A model generated the notes under the pieces. The model was not told the origin of the DNA and searched no databases. It worked only from the letters and a program-made list of their open reading frames with translations. From Azonexaceae bacterium (GTDB taxonomy: Bacteria; Pseudomonadota; Gammaproteobacteria; Burkholderiales; Rhodocyclaceae): a stretch of 29,595 bases of DNA. The stretch is from contig SSTB01000134.1 in assembly GCA_009469665.1 (NCBI GenBank), positions 1 to 29,595 of the forward strand. The letters are read 5' to 3'. Of the stretch, positions 1-8,611 are shown in pieces (position 1 is the first letter of the stretch; every line of letters begins with the position of its first letter). The position numbers were made by a program, and so were the translations under genes.

Positions 1-424
1 CGTTCTGGAGGGACAGTTCCGCAAGACCTTCGCCGACGCCGAGCGCAAGAAAGGCCAGACCGGCGAAAACCTCCTCCAGTTGCTCGAATCCCGCCTGGAC
101 TCCGTCGCCTACCGCATGGGCTTTGGGGCCTCTCGCGCCGAATCGCGCCAGGTGGTTCGTCACAATGGTGTTCTGGTCAATGGTAAGCGCGTCAATATCC
201 CGTCTTATCAGGTCAAGCCGGGCGACGTCGTTCAATTGACCGACCGCGCCCGGGGTTCGCTGCGCGTCAAGGCCGCCCTCGAAGCCGCTGATTCCCGGGG
301 CTTCCCCGAGTGGCTCGCGGTGGACGTGAAGGAAGGCAAGGGCACGTTCAAGGCACTGCCGCAGCGCTCCGAGCTGCCGGCGACCCTGAACGAAGGCCTA
401 GTCATCGAACTTTATTCGAAGTAA
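1..424 (+). CDS. rpsD: 30S ribosomal protein S4 (3' part)
   Basis: Primary 16S rRNA-binding protein of the small subunit; in many proteobacteria it is also the translational repressor of the alpha operon. The window opens inside the gene and the reading frame begins at base 2. The visible part starts at the VLEGQFRKTFADAERKKG stretch typical of the middle of S4 and continues through GENLLQLLESRLD and YRMGFGASRAESRQ. The S4 RNA-binding fold follows (VRHNGVLVNGKRVNIPSYQVKPGDVV), and the protein ends in VIELYSK. About 140 of the usual 205-210 residues are present. rpoA follows after 24 bp, so this is the end of the classical rpsM-rpsK-rpsD-rpoA-rplQ operon. The missing N-terminus is due to the window edge and is not a truncation of the gene. 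Confidence 0.97.
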   Translation, partial: VLEGQFRKTFADAERKKGQTGENLLQLLESRLDSVAYRMGFGASRAESRQVVRHNGVLVNGKRVNIPSYQVKPGDVVQLTDRARGSLRVKAALEAADSRGFPEWLAVDVKEGKGTFKALPQRSELPATLNEGLVIELYSK

Positions 425-448
425 CACTCCCGCACAGGAACACCCCTC

Positions 449-1423
449 ATGCAAAGCAGTGGACTTCTGAAGCCCCGTATCATCGACGTACAGAGCGTCT
501 CGCCGGTGCAAGCCAAGGTGGTCATGGAACCGTTTGAACGCGGTTTCGGCCATACCTTGGGCAACGCCCTGCGCCGCATCCTTCTTTCTTCCATGCCCGG
601 CTTCGCGCCGACGGAAGTCACAATCGACGGCGTGCTGCACGAGTACTCCACCGTCGATGGCGTGCAGGAAGATGTGGTGGACATCCTGTTGAATCTGAAG
701 GGCATCGTCTTCAAGCTTCACAACCGGGAAGTTGTCACCCTCTCCCTGAACAAGGAAGGTGAAGGCGCCGTCCGGGCCGGTGATATCGAGTTGCCCCACG
801 ATGTCGAGATCATCAACCCCGAGCACGTCATCGCTCACCTCTCTCCGGGAGGCAAGCTCTCCTTGGAGGTCAAGGTCGAGCGGGGTCGGGGGTACGTACC
901 CGGAAACGTGCGCAATCTGGGGGACTCCAAGACCATTGGCAAGCTGGTCCTGGACGCGTCGTATAGCCCGATTCGCCGTGTCGCCTACAACGTCGAAAGC
1001 GCGCGCGTCGAGCAGCGCACCGACTTGGACAAGCTGGTGGTCGATATCGAGACCAACGGCGTCGTCGAGCCGGAGGAGGCCATTCGCTACGCTGCCCGCG
1101 TGCTGATGGAACAGCTTTCCGTCTTCGCAGATCTGGAAGGGACGGCACCCACCATCGAGGCTTCCAAGCCCGTACAGGTGGATCCGGTCCTCCTGCGCCC
1201 GGTGGACGACCTCGAGCTGACGGTTCGTTCCGCCAATTGTCTCAAGGCCGAGAACATCTACTACATCGGCGATCTTATCCAGCGCACCGAGAATGAGTTG
1301 CTCAAGACCCCCAATCTGGGTCGCAAGTCGCTCAATGAAATCAAGGAAGTGCTGGCCGCCCGTGGTTTGACCCTGGGCATGAAACTCGAGAACTGGCCGC
1401 CCGCCGGTCTGGAAAAGGCGTAA
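449..1423 (+). CDS. rpoA: DNA-directed RNA polymerase subunit alpha
   Basis: Alpha subunit of RNA polymerase: its N-terminal domain dimerises and nucleates assembly, and its C-terminal domain contacts UP elements and activators. The protein has 324 residues, close to the betaproteobacterial norm of about 325-329. The N-terminal domain carries the conserved stretch [20 protein letters not shown] near residues 29-48. The alpha-CTD runs from about residue 245 to 310 with [16 protein letters not shown] and [16 protein letters not shown], the helix-hairpin-helix used for DNA contact. The ATG at 449 follows a modest AGGAA ribosome site. It lies between rpsD and rplQ as expected. Nothing unusual was seen. 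Confidence 0.99.
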   Translation: MQSSGLLKPRIIDVQSVSPVQAKVVMEPFERGFGHTLGNALRRILLSSMPGFAPTEVTIDGVLHEYSTVDGVQEDVVDILLNLKGIVFKLHNREVVTLSLNKEGEGAVRAGDIELPHDVEIINPEHVIAHLSPGGKLSLEVKVERGRGYVPGNVRNLGDSKTIGKLVLDASYSPIRRVAYNVESARVEQRTDLDKLVVDIETNGVVEPEEAIRYAARVLMEQLSVFADLEGTAPTIEASKPVQVDPVLLRPVDDLELTVRSANCLKAENIYYIGDLIQRTENELLKTPNLGRKSLNEIKEVLAARGLTLGMKLENWPPAGLEKA

Positions 1424-1479
1424 GCCTTTTCCGATCGCGGCAGTCAAGGGACGCCTGCAGAACATAGAAAGGATTAACC

Positions 1480-1884
1480 ATGCGTCACCGTTTGGGACTT
1501 CGCAAACTCAACCGTACCAGCAGCCATCGCCTGGCGATGCTGCGCAACATGACCGTTTCGCTGCTGCGCCACGAAGCGATCAAGACCACCCTGCCTAAGG
1601 CCAAGGAACTGCGTCGCGTCGTAGAGCCCATGATCACCCTGGGCAAGACTCCGACCCTGGCCAACAAGCGCCTGGCCTTCGATCGGTTGCGCGATCGCGA
1701 TATCGTGGTCAAACTTTTCGCTGAGATTGGACCGCGCTACGCCACCCGTCCGGGGGGTTACCTGCGCATCCTGAAGTGCGGATTCCGCGTGGGCGACAAT
1801 GCGCCCATGGCTTTCGTCGAATTGGTGGACCGTCCCGAACCTACCGAGCCGGTGGAAGTCGCCGAAGAGCAAGCTGCTGCCTGA
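1480..1884 (+). CDS. rplQ: 50S ribosomal protein L17
   Basis: Large-subunit protein near the peptide exit tunnel and the last gene of the alpha operon. The 134-residue product starts [20 protein letters not shown], the hallmark of L17, and has the conserved [25 protein letters not shown] region and the GGYLRILKC and [11 protein letters not shown] motifs. It is slightly longer than the 127-residue E. coli protein because of an Ala/Glu-rich C-terminal tail (EVAEEQAAA), common in Betaproteobacteria. A good AAAGGA ribosome site sits about 8 bp before the ATG. The operon terminator begins 15 bp after the stop. Confidence 0.98.
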   Translation: MRHRLGLRKLNRTSSHRLAMLRNMTVSLLRHEAIKTTLPKAKELRRVVEPMITLGKTPTLANKRLAFDRLRDRDIVVKLFAEIGPRYATRPGGYLRILKCGFRVGDNAPMAFVELVDRPEPTEPVEVAEEQAAA

Positions 1885-1896
1885 TCGGGGCGGATC

Positions 1897-1930
1897 GCAA
1901 AAAAGGCCGGGATTTCCCGGCCTTTTTTGC
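1897..1930. terminator. Bidirectional rho-independent terminator of the alpha operon
   Basis: Near-perfect hairpin: GCAAAAAA then GGCCGGG, a four-base ATTT loop, CCCGGCC, then TTTTTTGC. The GC stem is at 1905-1911 and 1916-1922, flanked by six A and six T. The symmetry means it can terminate both the plus-strand ribosomal operon (stop at 1884) and the minus-strand phosphatase gene that ends at 1963. Confidence 0.93.
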
Positions 1931-1962
1931 GCCTGCGGCGGACGCGGCACGGGCGGGGCCTG

Positions 1963-3498
1963 TCACGGACAGGCAACGACCATCAAGGATACGTCGTCAG
2001 CCGCCATCTCCTCACCCAGGTGCTGCCGCAACGCCGTCTGGACCGCGTCGAAGCGCTGACCCGGCGTGGTGTGGGCCAGGCTGGCCAGGATACCTTCCGG
2101 CCCGAATTGGCCGCCTTCGCGGTCGGTGGCCTCGATGAGTCCGTCCGAATAGAGAAGGAGCTGACTTTCCTTTTCCCAGGTAAACGAGGTCGCCTCGGCG
2201 TCGATCTGATCGATGATGCCCAGGGGGACCTGGGTGGACGGGAATTCCGCCTCCTTGCGCCCCCAGCGATCGATGAGCAGTGCCGAAGGGGTTCCCCCCA
2301 CCCAGATTTCGCCCCTCTTGCTGGTAGGGTCGAGGGCCACGACAGTGGCGGCGACGAAACGGCCGATGGGCATCGACTCGCGCAACTGCTGGTTGAGTTC
2401 CAGGATCAGTTCATGCACTGGCAGGTTCTGGGCGCTCATGCGGTAAAAGACCGTCAATACCGGCAGCACGCTGATGGCAGCGGCCAGACCATGCCCGGTC
2501 GCATCCGCCAGGAGGGCATAAAAGCGCCCCTGGGGTGAGCGTGCCGCCGCCACCACGTCGCCGCTGAAGTGCTGGGCAGGAATCACCTTGTATTGCAGGC
2601 AGGGATCCTGGAGCCCGCGCCGGTGCATCTGCTTTTCCACTAGGCGCATGGCGAGTTGTTGCTCGCTCTCGGTCTGGTCGTAGTACGCCTGAAGCTGGCG
2701 GGCATTCTCGTGCAGCTTGACTTCGGCAGCCTTGCGCTCCGAAATGTCGCGTACGACGCCGATGAAAAGGCGGGTGTTGTCGAGTTGAATCTCGGAAACG
2801 CCGAGTTCGGCAGGGAACAGGGCTCCGTCCCGACGCTTGCCGATCACTTCCCGCTCGCTGCCCATGATGCGTGGGGGCTCGCCGCCCACGTAGCGGCCGA
2901 TGTAGCCATCGTGCTCGGAATGGTAAGGCTCCGGCATGAGCACCTTGACGTTCTGGCCGACCAGATCCGCGGCCGGCCAGCCGAAAAGTTTTTCCGTGGC
3001 CGAATTGCAGGCCAGGATCGTCGCCTTCGTGTCGATGGTGATGATCGCCTCGAGCACGTTGTCGGAAATAGCCTGGAGGCGCTTCAGGGCCTCGATCGAC
3101 TGGGCCTGGAGGGTCAGCGATTTCCGCATCGAGCGCAGCTTCGCCTCCAGCACGATGAAATTGATCGGCTTGGTCAGGTAGTCGTCGCCCCCGGCATTGA
3201 GACCTTCGAGCAGGTTCTCGTCCCGATTCAGCGCCGACAGGAAAATGACCGGAACCCAGAGCTCCTTGACCAGGGCCCGGATGCGTCGGGCTGCCTCGAA
3301 GCCGTCCATGACCGGCATCATGATGTCGAGCAAGACTATGTCGGGGCGCTCCGCCTCGAAAGTCTGTACCGCCTCCTCGCCGTTTTCGGCCAACAGCACC
3401 TGATGGCCCAGCTTCTTGAGGAAGACCTGCAGGACGTGCAGGTTCGTCTTGTTGTCGTCGACCGCGAGGATGCGCAGGGGTTTGAGGGTATCAGTCAT
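1963..3498 (-). CDS. Response regulator with PAS and PP2C/SpoIIE-type phosphatase output
   Basis: A 511-residue cytoplasmic signalling protein whose output is a serine phosphatase and not DNA binding. Residues 8-125 form a receiver domain with the acidic pair D14/D15, phosphoacceptor D58 in IVLLDIMMPVMDGF, and K110 in DDYLTKP. A PAS domain (about 138-260) contains VLEAIITID and the closing VVRDISERK, followed by a short coiled linker. The C-terminal SpoIIE/PP2C domain (about 300-510) has GDVVAA, LLADATGHGLAAA, LLLYSDGLIEA and DDVSLMVV, so the metal-binding aspartates are intact. Such proteins usually act in partner-switching (anti-sigma or anti-anti-sigma) circuits. No antagonist or anti-sigma gene is visible here, so the target is unknown. 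It is encoded 32 bp downstream of a histidine kinase, its probable phosphodonor. Confidence 0.93.
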   Translation of the reverse strand: MTDTLKPLRILAVDDNKTNLHVLQVFLKKLGHQVLLAENGEEAVQTFEAERPDIVLLDIMMPVMDGFEAARRIRALVKELWVPVIFLSALNRDENLLEGLNAGGDDYLTKPINFIVLEAKLRSMRKSLTLQAQSIEALKRLQAISDNVLEAIITIDTKATILACNSATEKLFGWPAADLVGQNVKVLMPEPYHSEHDGYIGRYVGGEPPRIMGSEREVIGKRRDGALFPAELGVSEIQLDNTRLFIGVVRDISERKAAEVKLHENARQLQAYYDQTESEQQLAMRLVEKQMHRRGLQDPCLQYKVIPAQHFSGDVVAAARSPQGRFYALLADATGHGLAAAISVLPVLTVFYRMSAQNLPVHELILELNQQLRESMPIGRFVAATVVALDPTSKRGEIWVGGTPSALLIDRWGRKEAEFPSTQVPLGIIDQIDAEATSFTWEKESQLLLYSDGLIEATDREGGQFGPEGILASLAHTTPGQRFDAVQTALRQHLGEEMAADDVSLMVVACP

Positions 3499-3530
3499 CG
3501 GAAACTGGCTTGGGGGCCGACAGGGCGGGA

Positions 3531-6233
3531 TCAGATCACCGGCTCGCCAGCACCTTCGGTGGGTGGCGCGACCGGGAGCGTGATGGTGAATGTGGCGCCG
3601 CCCTCCGGGTTGTTCTTTGCCTCAATCGTACCATGGTGGGCCTGGATGATCTCGCGTGAGATAGCCAGTCCCAGGCCAGTGCCGCCGGCCCCGGTCTTGG
3701 TGGCGCTGCTCTGAACAAACTTCTCGAAGATCTGATCTAGCTCGTCAGCCGGAATGCCTACGCCGCGGTCGCAGAACTCGACCGACAGGGTGGGGGCGCC
3801 GAAGCAATCCCTGGCCTCGCCGATGCGCACCCCGATCTGTCCTCCTGGCGGCGAGAACTTGATGGCATTGGCGAGCAGGTTGTGGACGACGCGGGCGATC
3901 TGGACCGCGTCGCCAACCATGGAACAGTCCCGCGCCTCGAGGCTGAAACTGACCGTCAGGGCGTAGGGCGCGAGGAGGGACTCCAAGTCGCGGATGGCGT
4001 CGTTGACTACCCCGGCCAGGTCGAAGCGCGCCATGTGCATGGGCATGCGTCCCGCTTCCAGCCTAGAAAGATCGAGCAGGTCGTTGATGAGGACAATCAG
4101 CCGCTCGGCGCTTTGCCGGATGCGCTCGAAGTAGGGAATCGCTTTTTCTGGCGCCGCGTGGGCGCGTTCCATCCCGAGGCGGCTGAAGCTCATGATGGCG
4201 TGCATGGGGGTGCGCAGTTCGTGGGACATATTGGCCAGGAATTCCGACTTGGCCCGATCGGCCCTGGTCGCCGCGGCGAGGGCGCGGGAAAGATCGGCGG
4301 TGCGCGCCATGACCAATTCCTGCAGGTTGTCCCGGTGCCGGCGCAGTTCCGCCTCAATGCGCTTTCGATCCGTAATGTCGGTATAGATGGTGACAAAGCC
4401 GCCCCCGGTGAGCGGGGTGCCGCGCACCTCGATGACCCGGCCGTCGGGGCGGGAGCGTTCGAACTGGTGGGGCTGGGGGTTGGCGGCCTTGGCCATCAGT
4501 GCATCGGCCAGGGCTTCTGGATCGCCCGGACCGTACTCGCCGCGGCGGGCGTTGAACAGGGCGACTTCACGGAAGGTGGGCGTACGGGGGGTGAAGAGTT
4601 CGGGAGGGAAATCGAGCACCTCCAGCAGGCGCTGGTTGGCAGCGATGAAGTTGAGCTGGGCGTCGATGAGCGAGATGCCGCAGGGGACGTTGGCCAGGAT
4701 GGTCTGTACGGTTTCGTGCTGACGCGCGAGCTTCTCTTCGGCGGCGTGTCTGTCGCTCACGTCGATGGCGATTCCCAGGTAGCCCGTGACGCTGCCGTCC
4801 GTTTCCCGCAGGGCGGTGACCGTCAGATCGACGCGCAGCAGCGCGCCGTCCACCCGCCGGTAGGTCCACTCCCTTCGCTCGAAGCCCTCCCGGTCCGGCA
4901 GAGCGGTGAAGACCTCGAAACCGTCTACCGGGCGTTGCAACCGTTGGGACAGTTCGGCTGAGCGTGCGGCAATCTCTTCCTCCAGATGGAACAGTGCCGG
5001 CGTTGCCTTGCCCAGCATGTCGCTCGCTTCCCACCCCAGCAGTTTCTCCGCCCCGCGGTTGAACAGGGTGATCGTTCCGCTCATGTCGGTGGCGATAATG
5101 CTGACCTCGGTGGCACCGTCCAGAATCGCCTGCTTGAACTGGTCCCGGGCGCGGATGGCGGCCTCGGCCTGGCGCAGATCCGCCGTCGTCTGGGCCGCAT
5201 AGGCCATGGCCAGGTGTTTCTGGGTCAGGAGAAGAAAGACCCCGAGGGACAAGAGCAGCGCAATGGTGAGTCCCCCGACGATGATCAGGGTCGGCTCGGC
5301 GAAACTCGCCGCCGCGGGGCCGCCGCCGTAGGCAAATTCGAGCCGCCAGGTTCGGCCGCCGAAATCGATTTCGTGCTGGGTGTGCAGGGGAGCGGAATCC
5401 CAATCGAGTGCCGGCCGAGTGCTATGAAAGGGGACCTCGCCGGATTCCTGATCCTGGTCGAAGAGGCGCAGGGCCAGGGTATCGACCATCGTCTTCTGCG
5501 TCGTATCCAGAAATTCGCTCATGCGGTAAGCCGCATAGGCGACGCCGGTGAAGGCGGCGCGGCGCTCCTGCACGTTGCCGATGGGCGCCCCGGCGCGATA
5601 CACGGCCCGCAGCATGAGGAAGGCCGACTGCTCCTCATCGTGCACCAGGACGACCTTGCGCGAAATGACGATGCTATCGATGTCGATGGCTCTTTCCACC
5701 GCCTCACGCCGTGCGGTTTCGGAATACAGGTCGAAGCCCCGGGCACGCAGCGCCACATCCTGCCCCGCGGCGAGCAGGTCCACGACGACCAGCATGGGCG
5801 AGTCTCCCGCGGGATAGACCTTGAAATCGCCTCCGCCGTCCCGCTCTCGGACCCGCGCCTCCAGAGCCCCCACCTCGCTGCGCAGCACGCGGGGGGCGAA
5901 GCCGTAGGCGATCATCCCCGGCAGATGACGGTAGGCATCGGCCCGAACGGTGTACAGCCGCCACTCCTCGGCACTGATCGTCTCGCTGCTGGCGAAAAAG
6001 GCGGCCAGATCCCGGATGAACTGGCCGTGGAACTGCAGCCGCTCCCGCATTTCGTAGGTCGCCTGCGCCGCCTCGCGCTGAAAGTCCTGATTGCGGCCAT
6101 CTTCAAGGGCCAGGCGGCGATGCTTGCCATAACTGCAGGCGAGGGCGGCAAGGACCAGGAAGAGCACGACCGGCGCCACCCAGCGCAGGCGCGCCGAGGG
6201 GCGGGGCAGGGAGGGCGGAATCGGAGTTTTCAT
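3531..6233 (-). CDS. Hybrid-less membrane sensor histidine kinase with CHASE domain and two PAS domains
   Basis: A 900-residue inner-membrane histidine kinase. TM1 spans about residues 19-36 (VAPVVLFLVLAALACSY). A periplasmic CHASE-type sensor follows (about 75-250, with MIAYGFAPRV and SAFLMLRAVYR), then TM2 at about 315-336. Two PAS regions are seen, about 366-493 (ending YLGIAIDVSDRHAAEEKL) and about 508-624 (ending TIYTDITDRKRIEAEL). The HisKA domain holds the phospho-accepting H671 in FLANMSHELRTP. The ATPase domain has the N box HNLLANAIKFS (784-794), G1 DRGVGIP (822-828) and G2 GTGLGLAI (851-858), so it should be active. There is no receiver domain. The adjacent REC-PAS-PP2C protein is the obvious partner. 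CHASE domains sense small ligands in other kinases; the ligand here is not predictable. Confidence 0.94.
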   Translation of the reverse strand: MKTPIPPSLPRPSARLRWVAPVVLFLVLAALACSYGKHRRLALEDGRNQDFQREAAQATYEMRERLQFHGQFIRDLAAFFASSETISAEEWRLYTVRADAYRHLPGMIAYGFAPRVLRSEVGALEARVRERDGGGDFKVYPAGDSPMLVVVDLLAAGQDVALRARGFDLYSETARREAVERAIDIDSIVISRKVVLVHDEEQSAFLMLRAVYRAGAPIGNVQERRAAFTGVAYAAYRMSEFLDTTQKTMVDTLALRLFDQDQESGEVPFHSTRPALDWDSAPLHTQHEIDFGGRTWRLEFAYGGGPAAASFAEPTLIIVGGLTIALLLSLGVFLLLTQKHLAMAYAAQTTADLRQAEAAIRARDQFKQAILDGATEVSIIATDMSGTITLFNRGAEKLLGWEASDMLGKATPALFHLEEEIAARSAELSQRLQRPVDGFEVFTALPDREGFERREWTYRRVDGALLRVDLTVTALRETDGSVTGYLGIAIDVSDRHAAEEKLARQHETVQTILANVPCGISLIDAQLNFIAANQRLLEVLDFPPELFTPRTPTFREVALFNARRGEYGPGDPEALADALMAKAANPQPHQFERSRPDGRVIEVRGTPLTGGGFVTIYTDITDRKRIEAELRRHRDNLQELVMARTADLSRALAAATRADRAKSEFLANMSHELRTPMHAIMSFSRLGMERAHAAPEKAIPYFERIRQSAERLIVLINDLLDLSRLEAGRMPMHMARFDLAGVVNDAIRDLESLLAPYALTVSFSLEARDCSMVGDAVQIARVVHNLLANAIKFSPPGGQIGVRIGEARDCFGAPTLSVEFCDRGVGIPADELDQIFEKFVQSSATKTGAGGTGLGLAISREIIQAHHGTIEAKNNPEGGATFTITLPVAPPTEGAGEPVI

Positions 6234-6263
6234 GGCGGGAGGGGGCCGACGCAGGCGATGGTA

Positions 6264-8075
6264 TCAGGGCTTCTGCGCTGCGGATTCCTCCTGTTGCTGC
6301 AAGGCCCACATGCGGGCGTAGGTGCCGCCAGCCTGGAGCAGAGCGCCGTGGCTGCCCCGCTCGACGATGCGCCCCTCGTCCATGACCAGGATGAGATCGG
6401 CGTTCATGACGGTGGACAGGCGATGGGCGATGACCAAGACCGTGCGCCCCCGGGCGGCAAATTCCAATTGTGCCTGGATGGCCTTCTCGGTACCTGAATC
6501 GAGGGCCGAGGTCGCCTCGTCGAAAATGAGCAGGGGCGGATTCTTGAGCAGGGTGCGGGCGATGGCCACCCGCTGCTTTTCTCCGCCAGAAAGCTTCAGG
6601 CCCCGCTCGCCCACCCGGGTGTCGTACTTCTGCGGCAGGGATTCGATGAAATCGTGCAACTGGGCAGCCCGGGCCGCGGCCAGCACCTCCTCCCGGGACG
6701 CCTCGGGCCGGCCATACTGGATGTTGTAGAAAATGCTGTCGTTGAATAGCACCGTGTCCTGGGGAACGATGCCGATGGCGCTGCGCAGGCTGGCCTGCTG
6801 CAGGCTGCGCAAATCGTGGCCGTTGATGCGGATGGCCCCGCCGCTCACATCGTAAAAGCGGAAGAGCAGCCGGGCCAGGGTCGATTTCCCCGCTCCGGAA
6901 GGCCCCACCACCGCCACCGTGTGACCCGGGGCTATGGTGAAATCGACGCCGGCCAGGATCAGGCGCTCGGGCTCGTAGGCAAAGCGTACCGCCTCGAAAT
7001 CGACCCGCAGGGGCGCAGCAGGCACCGCGCGGGCATCGGGCGCGTCGGCCACTTCGCGCTGTTCGGCCAGGAGGCCGAACATGCGCTCGATGTCGGTCAG
7101 CGCCTGGCGAATCTCCCGATACACCATGCCCAGGAAGTTCAGCGGCGTGTAGAGCTGGATGAGAAAGGCATTGACCAGGACCAGATCCCCCAGAGTCATG
7201 CTGCCCTCCACCACCCCGGACGCCGCCCGCCACATCATGGCCGTGACCCCCAGAGCGATGATGCCCTGCTGCCCGAGATTCAGGAGGGAAAGGGTTGTCT
7301 GGCTGCGGGTGGCCGCGTCCTCCCACTGGCGCATCTGGGCGTCGTAGCGGGCCGCCTCGAACGCCTCGTTGTTGAAGTATTTGACCGTCTCGTAATTGAT
7401 GAGGCTGTCGATGGCCCGCGTGTTGGCGGCGGAATCCGACTCGTTCACCGCTCGCCGGATATCGATCCGCCAATTGCTCACCTTCACCGTGAATACGATG
7501 TAGGCAGTGAGGGAAAGGGCGGTGATGACGACGTAGCCCACGTCGTACTGTATGAAGAGAATCCCCAGCACCAGCGCAATCTCCACCAGGGTGGGCAGGA
7601 TCGAGTACAGGCTGTAGGAAATCAAGCTGCCGATGGAACGGGTTCCCCGCTCGATGTCCCGCGAAACCCCGCCGGTTTGCCGATCCAGATGAAAGCGCAG
7701 GGCCAGGGAATGCAGGTGCCGGAAAACCTCAAGCGCCACGTGGCGCACCGCCTGCTGCGTTACCCGGGCGAAGAGCATCTCGCGCAACTCGGTGAACAGG
7801 GCGGTGGAAAAGCGCAGGGCGCCATACAGCAGCAAGAGCAGCGCCGGCAGCGCCAGGGCCTGCTGGGCGGGCGACAGGCCGTCGATCATGGCCTTGAACA
7901 CCAGGGGCACGGATACGTTGGCCACCTTGGCCCCCACCAGACAGGACAAGGCCAGCACCACCCGCAGGCGATAGCGCCACAGATAGGGCAGCAGGGTGGC
8001 CAGGGTGGCGCGGATGTGCAGGGTTGGAACCGGCGATCCGGCGGGGGGACGGGGCAGGGCGGAGGAGCGGCGCAT
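6264..8075 (-). CDS. Atm1/HMT1-type ABC exporter (fused permease-ATPase)
   Basis: A half-size ABC exporter of 603 residues working as a homodimer in the inner membrane. The N-terminal six-helix permease region (about 25-330) carries the Atm1-family signature stretch FHLDRQTGGVSRDIERGTRS and the later INYETVKYFNNEAFEAARYD. The ATPase domain has Walker A GPSGAGKST, Q-loop VPQDTVLFNDSI, signature LSGGEKQR, Walker B LLIFDEATSALD and the H-loop IAHRLST. Bacterial Atm1 relatives export glutathione conjugates or metal-glutathione complexes, so that is the likely substrate class. The frame is open farther upstream, but the start at 8075 (MRRSSALPRP) avoids antisense overlap with the thioesterase gene. 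It lies 30 bp upstream of the kinase gene in the same orientation, so exporter, kinase and phosphatase probably share a transcript. Confidence 0.92.
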   Translation of the reverse strand: MRRSSALPRPPAGSPVPTLHIRATLATLLPYLWRYRLRVVLALSCLVGAKVANVSVPLVFKAMIDGLSPAQQALALPALLLLLYGALRFSTALFTELREMLFARVTQQAVRHVALEVFRHLHSLALRFHLDRQTGGVSRDIERGTRSIGSLISYSLYSILPTLVEIALVLGILFIQYDVGYVVITALSLTAYIVFTVKVSNWRIDIRRAVNESDSAANTRAIDSLINYETVKYFNNEAFEAARYDAQMRQWEDAATRSQTTLSLLNLGQQGIIALGVTAMMWRAASGVVEGSMTLGDLVLVNAFLIQLYTPLNFLGMVYREIRQALTDIERMFGLLAEQREVADAPDARAVPAAPLRVDFEAVRFAYEPERLILAGVDFTIAPGHTVAVVGPSGAGKSTLARLLFRFYDVSGGAIRINGHDLRSLQQASLRSAIGIVPQDTVLFNDSIFYNIQYGRPEASREEVLAAARAAQLHDFIESLPQKYDTRVGERGLKLSGGEKQRVAIARTLLKNPPLLIFDEATSALDSGTEKAIQAQLEFAARGRTVLVIAHRLSTVMNADLILVMDEGRIVERGSHGALLQAGGTYARMWALQQQEESAAQKP

Positions 8076-8101
8076 GGACGATTTCTGGAGCGGGAAGCGG
8101 G

Positions 8102-8130
8102 AGTATAGGAAAACTGCGCCGCTTCCGGGA
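8102..8130 (-). promoter_or_regulatory. Possible promoter of the ABC exporter-kinase-phosphatase operon
   Basis: Reading the minus strand, a good -10 hexamer TATACT occupies 8107-8102, which would start transcription about 20 bases before the exporter ATG at 8075. No convincing -35 lies 16-18 bases upstream; a TTGATT is present but about 24 bases away. The call rests only on the -10 match and its position in the short divergent spacer, so it is weak. Confidence 0.35.
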
Positions 8131-8166
8131 AAATCAACCGTTTCCCTCCTGCCGAGCCCCTCTTCC

Positions 8167-8565
8167 ATGGACCACATCGCCCAACTTCCCGCCAGCGAAC
8201 CCACCCTGCGGGTCATGCCCATGCCCGCCGATCTCAACCAATATGGCGACGTCTTCGGCGGCTGGGTCATGGCCCAGGTGGACGTGGCCGGCGCCATTCC
8301 CGCCCTGCGCCGGGCACGGGGCCGGGTGGCGACCGTGTCGGTCAATTGCTTCCAGTTCAAACAGCCGGTTTCGGTGGGTGACGTGGTGAGTTTTTACGCC
8401 CGCGTCGTACGGGTAGGCAAAACCTCGATCACGGTGGACGTCGAGGTTTATGCGGAGCGCAACTACGCCGAGCCCATCGTCGTCCGTGTGACACAGGCGC
8501 AACTGACCTACGTCGCCATCGATTCCGAGGGGGAAAAACGGGACGTTCCCCCGGAAAATGCGTAA
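8167..8565 (+). CDS. Acyl-CoA thioesterase, hotdog fold (YciA-like)
   Basis: A 132-residue single-hotdog protein that would hydrolyse acyl-CoA thioesters in the cytoplasm, probably as a hexamer. The N-terminal motif LRVMPMPADLNQYGDVFGGWVMAQVDVAGAIPA, split here by the conserved N-x-x-G-D-x-F-G-G-W pattern, is diagnostic of the YciA/BFIT-type acyl-CoA hydrolase group. The strand VATVSVNCFQFKQPVSVGDVVSFYARV follows. The ATG at 8167 is chosen because homologous sequence begins a few residues later; an upstream in-frame start would overlap the exporter promoter region. Its stop at 8565 lies 46 bp before the FadL start, linking thioester hydrolysis with fatty-acid uptake. Confidence 0.9.
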   Translation: MDHIAQLPASEPTLRVMPMPADLNQYGDVFGGWVMAQVDVAGAIPALRRARGRVATVSVNCFQFKQPVSVGDVVSFYARVVRVGKTSITVDVEVYAERNYAEPIVVRVTQAQLTYVAIDSEGEKRDVPPENA

Positions 8566-8611
8566 AATCCGGCCATTACTCAAGATTTTTGGATATTCGG
8601 GGAGAATTCCG

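Noticed and set aside
4986..6497. 503-codon plus-strand frame opposite the histidine kinase
   Set aside because: The minus strand encodes CHASE, PAS, HisKA and ATPase motifs, while the plus frame has none.
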